NCBI GenBank assembly: GCA_019695455.1
Contig: JAEUAC010000314.1
Span: 1-24,479, forward strand
Direction: 5' to 3'
Source of the DNA: Methylorubrum extorquens
GTDB taxonomy: Bacteria; Pseudomonadota; Alphaproteobacteria; Rhizobiales; Beijerinckiaceae
Length of the DNA stretch: 24,479 nucleotides
Of this stretch, positions 22,307 to 24,479 are shown one piece after another (the stretch's first letter is position 1; every line of letters begins with the position of its first letter). The notes below the pieces were generated by a model. The model was not told where the DNA came from, made no database searches, and saw nothing but the letters and a program-made list of their open reading frames with translations. The position numbers and the translations under genes are program-made.

Positions 22307-24479
22307 ATGCCGGGAGCGGGACCGAGACGTGCCGCCGCCGCGCTGTCGGCGGGCTCCTTCGCGCGCCCGCTCGCCCGCGCCGCGCCGCCGGACGTCCTGG
22401 GCTTCCTGCGGCGCGAGGCGCTGAAGGAGGTCGAGGCGCGCCGCCTCTTCCCCTGGATCGCGGTCGCCTACGGGGCCGGCATCGCGCTCGCCTTCGCGGC
22501 GGACGGGCCGCTGTCGCTCTGGCCGCCCGCGTTGGCCGGCGCCGTCGCGGTCGGCGGGGCGATCGCGACGCGGCACCGCCTCGTTCCGCTCGCCTTCCTG
22601 ATCGGGCTCGCGGCCTTGTTCGCCGGCTACGCGGCCGCTGTCGCCCGCATCGCGCTCGCCGAGGCGCCGGTCCTCGGGCGGACGATCGTCGGCCCGGTCG
22701 AAGGCTTCGTCGAGAGCGTCGAGGAGCGGGGCGAGGGGGGAAGGCTCGTCGTCCGGGTGGAGCGGTTCGAGCGGCTGCCGCCCGGCGAGCGGCCCGTCCG
22801 CGTGCGCGTCTCGACCAGGGCGCTGGGCGGGGTACGCCCGGGCGACTGGGTCGCCTTCACGGCGCGTCTCCTGCCGCCGCCCGAGGCCGCGAGACCGGGC
22901 GGGTACGATTTCGCGCGCGACGCCTATTTCCACGGGATCGGGGCGGTCGGCTCCATCTCGGGCCGGCTGCGGATCGTCGCGGAGCCGCCGGTGGCGCCGG
23001 ACCTGGCGCTGCGCGCGTCGGCCGCCGTCGACCGGGCCCGCAACACGATGACGGCCCGGATCGCGGGCGCGATCGGCGGCCAGGCCGGGGCCGTCGCGGC
23101 GGCGCTCGTCACCGGCAAGCGCGGCCTGATCGACGAGCCGACGAACGACAGCCTGCGGGCGGCCGGCATCTATCACGTCGTCTCGATCTCGGGCCTGCAC
23201 ATGATGCTGGCCGCCGGCGTCTTCTTCTGGCTCACGCGCGCCGCCCTCGCGCTCTCGCCGACTCTCGCGCTCCGCTGGCCCCTCAAGAAGGTCGCGGCCG
23301 TGGCCGGCATGGCGGGCGCCACGATCTACTGCGTGTTCTCGGGCGCGGACGTCGCGGCCGAGCGCTCCCTCATCATGATCCTGGTCATGCAGGGCGCGAT
23401 CCTGTTCGACCGGCCCGCCCTGTCGATGCGGAACCTCGCGATCTCCGCCCTCGTCGTGCTGACGCGCGAGCCCGAGACCCTGCTCGGCCCGAGCCTGCAG
23501 ATGTCCTACGCGGCGGTGGCGGGGCTGATCGCCCTCGCCGAATGGCACCGGCGCCGTCCGCCCGAGGACGCGTCCGACCTCTGGATGCGCGCCCTCCGGT
23601 GGGGCGGCGCCCTGGTCGCCGGCATGATCCTCACGACGGTCGCGGCCAGCATCGCGACGGCGCCCTTCGCGACGTTCCACTTCCAGAACCTCCAGCCCTA
23701 CGGCGTGCTCGGGAACGCGGTGACGCTGCCCCTCGCGTCGTTCGTGGTCATGCCGGCGGCCGTCCTCGGCTCCGTGCTCTACCCGTTCGGGCTCGATCGC
23801 CCGGTCTGGTGGACCATGGGGCTGGGCGTCGAGGCCATGCTGCGGCTCTCCGCCTGGGTCGCGAGCCTCGGCGGATCGGTCGTCACGGTCCCGGCCTTCG
23901 GGACGGGTGCGCTCCTGCTGCTCGTCCTCGCGCTCCTCGTCGGCACGCTCTGCATCTCGCGGCTCCGCTGGCTCGCGATCGTTCCGGCCGCGATCGGGCT
24001 CGCCGCCGCCTTCGGGCACGGGAAGGCCGACCTCCTCGTCGCGCGGGACGGCTCCGGCCTCGCGGTCCGCGGGGCGGACGGACGACTCCGGGCGGTGGGC
24101 AAGGTGCCGGCCTTCACGCTCGAGCAATGGCTGAAGGCCGACGGCGACCCGCGGCGCGCCGCCGATCCGACCCTGCGGACGGGCGCGCGCTGCGACGTGC
24201 TCGGCTGCACGGCGAGGCTGGCCGACGGGCGCGTCGTCGCCTGGATCGAGGATCGTCGCGCCTTCGCGGAGGATTGCACCCGGGCGGCCATCGTCGCGAG
24301 CCGGCTTGCCGCGCCGCCCGGCTGCGCGGCCCCCCTCGTGCTCGACCGCGGCCATCTGGCCGCGAACGGCGCGAGCGCCGTCACGCTGCGGCCGGGCGGC
24401 GCGTTCGCGGTCGAGACCGCCCGCGGCGGGCCGGAGCCGAAGCCGTGGTGGCCGCGGGCCGCGAAGGCCGGACCCGCGA
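22307..24479 (+). CDS. comEC: ComEC/Rec2 family DNA-uptake-type membrane protein (3' end missing)
   Basis: An open frame runs from ATG 22307 to the window edge with no stop (724 codons). ComEC forms the inner-membrane channel for single-stranded DNA during natural transformation. The order is normal: hydrophobic N-terminal helices and a DUF4131-like soluble part (about 45-230), then the multi-helix Competence domain starting near 255. The hallmark SISGLHMML has H298; VTGKRGLID precedes it and FSGADVAAERSLIM follows. The soluble C-terminal part (about 565 onward) lacks the HxHxDH motif of the beta-lactamase-like nuclease domain found in Bacillus ComEC, as in many alphaproteobacterial versions. 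A GC-rich antisense frame covers most of the gene and is not real. Confidence 0.9.
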   Translation, partial: MPGAGPRRAAAALSAGSFARPLARAAPPDVLGFLRREALKEVEARRLFPWIAVAYGAGIALAFAADGPLSLWPPALAGAVAVGGAIATRHRLVPLAFLIGLAALFAGYAAAVARIALAEAPVLGRTIVGPVEGFVESVEERGEGGRLVVRVERFERLPPGERPVRVRVSTRALGGVRPGDWVAFTARLLPPPEAARPGGYDFARDAYFHGIGAVGSISGRLRIVAEPPVAPDLALRASAAVDRARNTMTARIAGAIGGQAGAVAAALVTGKRGLIDEPTNDSLRAAGIYHVVSISGLHMMLAAGVFFWLTRAALALSPTLALRWPLKKVAAVAGMAGATIYCVFSGADVAAERSLIMILVMQGAILFDRPALSMRNLAISALVVLTREPETLLGPSLQMSYAAVAGLIALAEWHRRRPPEDASDLWMRALRWGGALVAGMILTTVAASIATAPFATFHFQNLQPYGVLGNAVTLPLASFVVMPAAVLGSVLYPFGLDRPVWWTMGLGVEAMLRLSAWVASLGGSVVTVPAFGTGALLLLVLALLVGTLCISRLRWLAIVPAAIGLAAAFGHGKADLLVARDGSGLAVRGADGRLRAVGKVPAFTLEQWLKADGDPRRAADPTLRTGARCDVLGCTARLADGRVVAWIEDRRAFAEDCTRAAIVASRLAAPPGCAAPLVLDRGHLAANGASAVTLRPGGAFAVETARGGPEPKPWWPRAAKAGPA

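Noticed and set aside
22274..24355. A 693-codon minus-strand frame opposite comEC
   Set aside because: Arg/Asp/Gly-rich product without motifs; comEC carries SISGLHMML and regular membrane helices.

Overview
The window comes from a high-GC alphaproteobacterium. The best fit is Hyphomicrobiales (Rhizobiales), in the Methylobacterium/Microvirga/Salinarimonas neighbourhood. The support is a trpG-trpD-trpC-moaC-moeA cluster, a comEC/gltX/gltA cluster, GTG and TTG starts, ATGA/GTGA stop-start overlaps and a canonical LOV-histidine kinase. The GC-rich third codon positions produce many long spurious frames opposite real genes. I see no tRNA, rRNA, CRISPR array, insertion sequence or phage gene. The whole window reads as chromosomal core plus ordinary accessory genes of uniform composition.

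Layout, left to right. At 1-3641 a tightly packed plus-strand operon holds the end of trpG, then trpD, trpC, moaC and moeA (tryptophan and molybdenum cofactor synthesis). At 3642-8026, all plus strand, come an uncharacterised 144-residue protein with palindromic sequence upstream, the alpha subunit of propionyl-CoA carboxylase, a gamma-glutamylcyclotransferase-like protein, a DUF599 membrane protein and a DUF3253 protein. At 10358-7966 on the minus strand lies a probable operon of aldo/keto reductase, RraA-like protein and YdcF-like membrane protein; its last gene overlaps the DUF3253 gene tail to tail. At 10507-12210 is a plus-strand blue-light (LOV) hybrid histidine kinase. At 14189-12217 a minus-strand operon encodes a GH25 lysozyme lipoprotein, a DUF1311/LprI-like secreted protein and a glutathione S-transferase. 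At 14360-17490, plus strand, are an amidase, a YihY/BrkB membrane protein and a second, divergent RraA-like protein. At 18549-17545 (minus) is a short-chain dehydrogenase carrying a Tat signal. At 22219-18646 (minus) are gltX, gltA and a spermidine-synthase-like protein. Plus-strand comEC runs divergently from gltX off the right end.

Functional links: the left operon is housekeeping biosynthesis. PccA, GltA and GltX are central metabolism and translation. The lysozyme and the LprI-like protein are translationally coupled and both are exported, so they may act together at the cell wall. The LOV kinase has a receiver domain but no DNA-binding regulator beside it.

No clearly new multi-gene system is evident. 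The most interesting items are the coupled lysozyme/LprI pair, the orphan LOV kinase, the RraA paralogue with a changed catalytic motif, the 144-residue protein with structured upstream DNA, and the signs that the gltA-gltX-comEC block is inverted and displaced relative to the usual rhizobial order.
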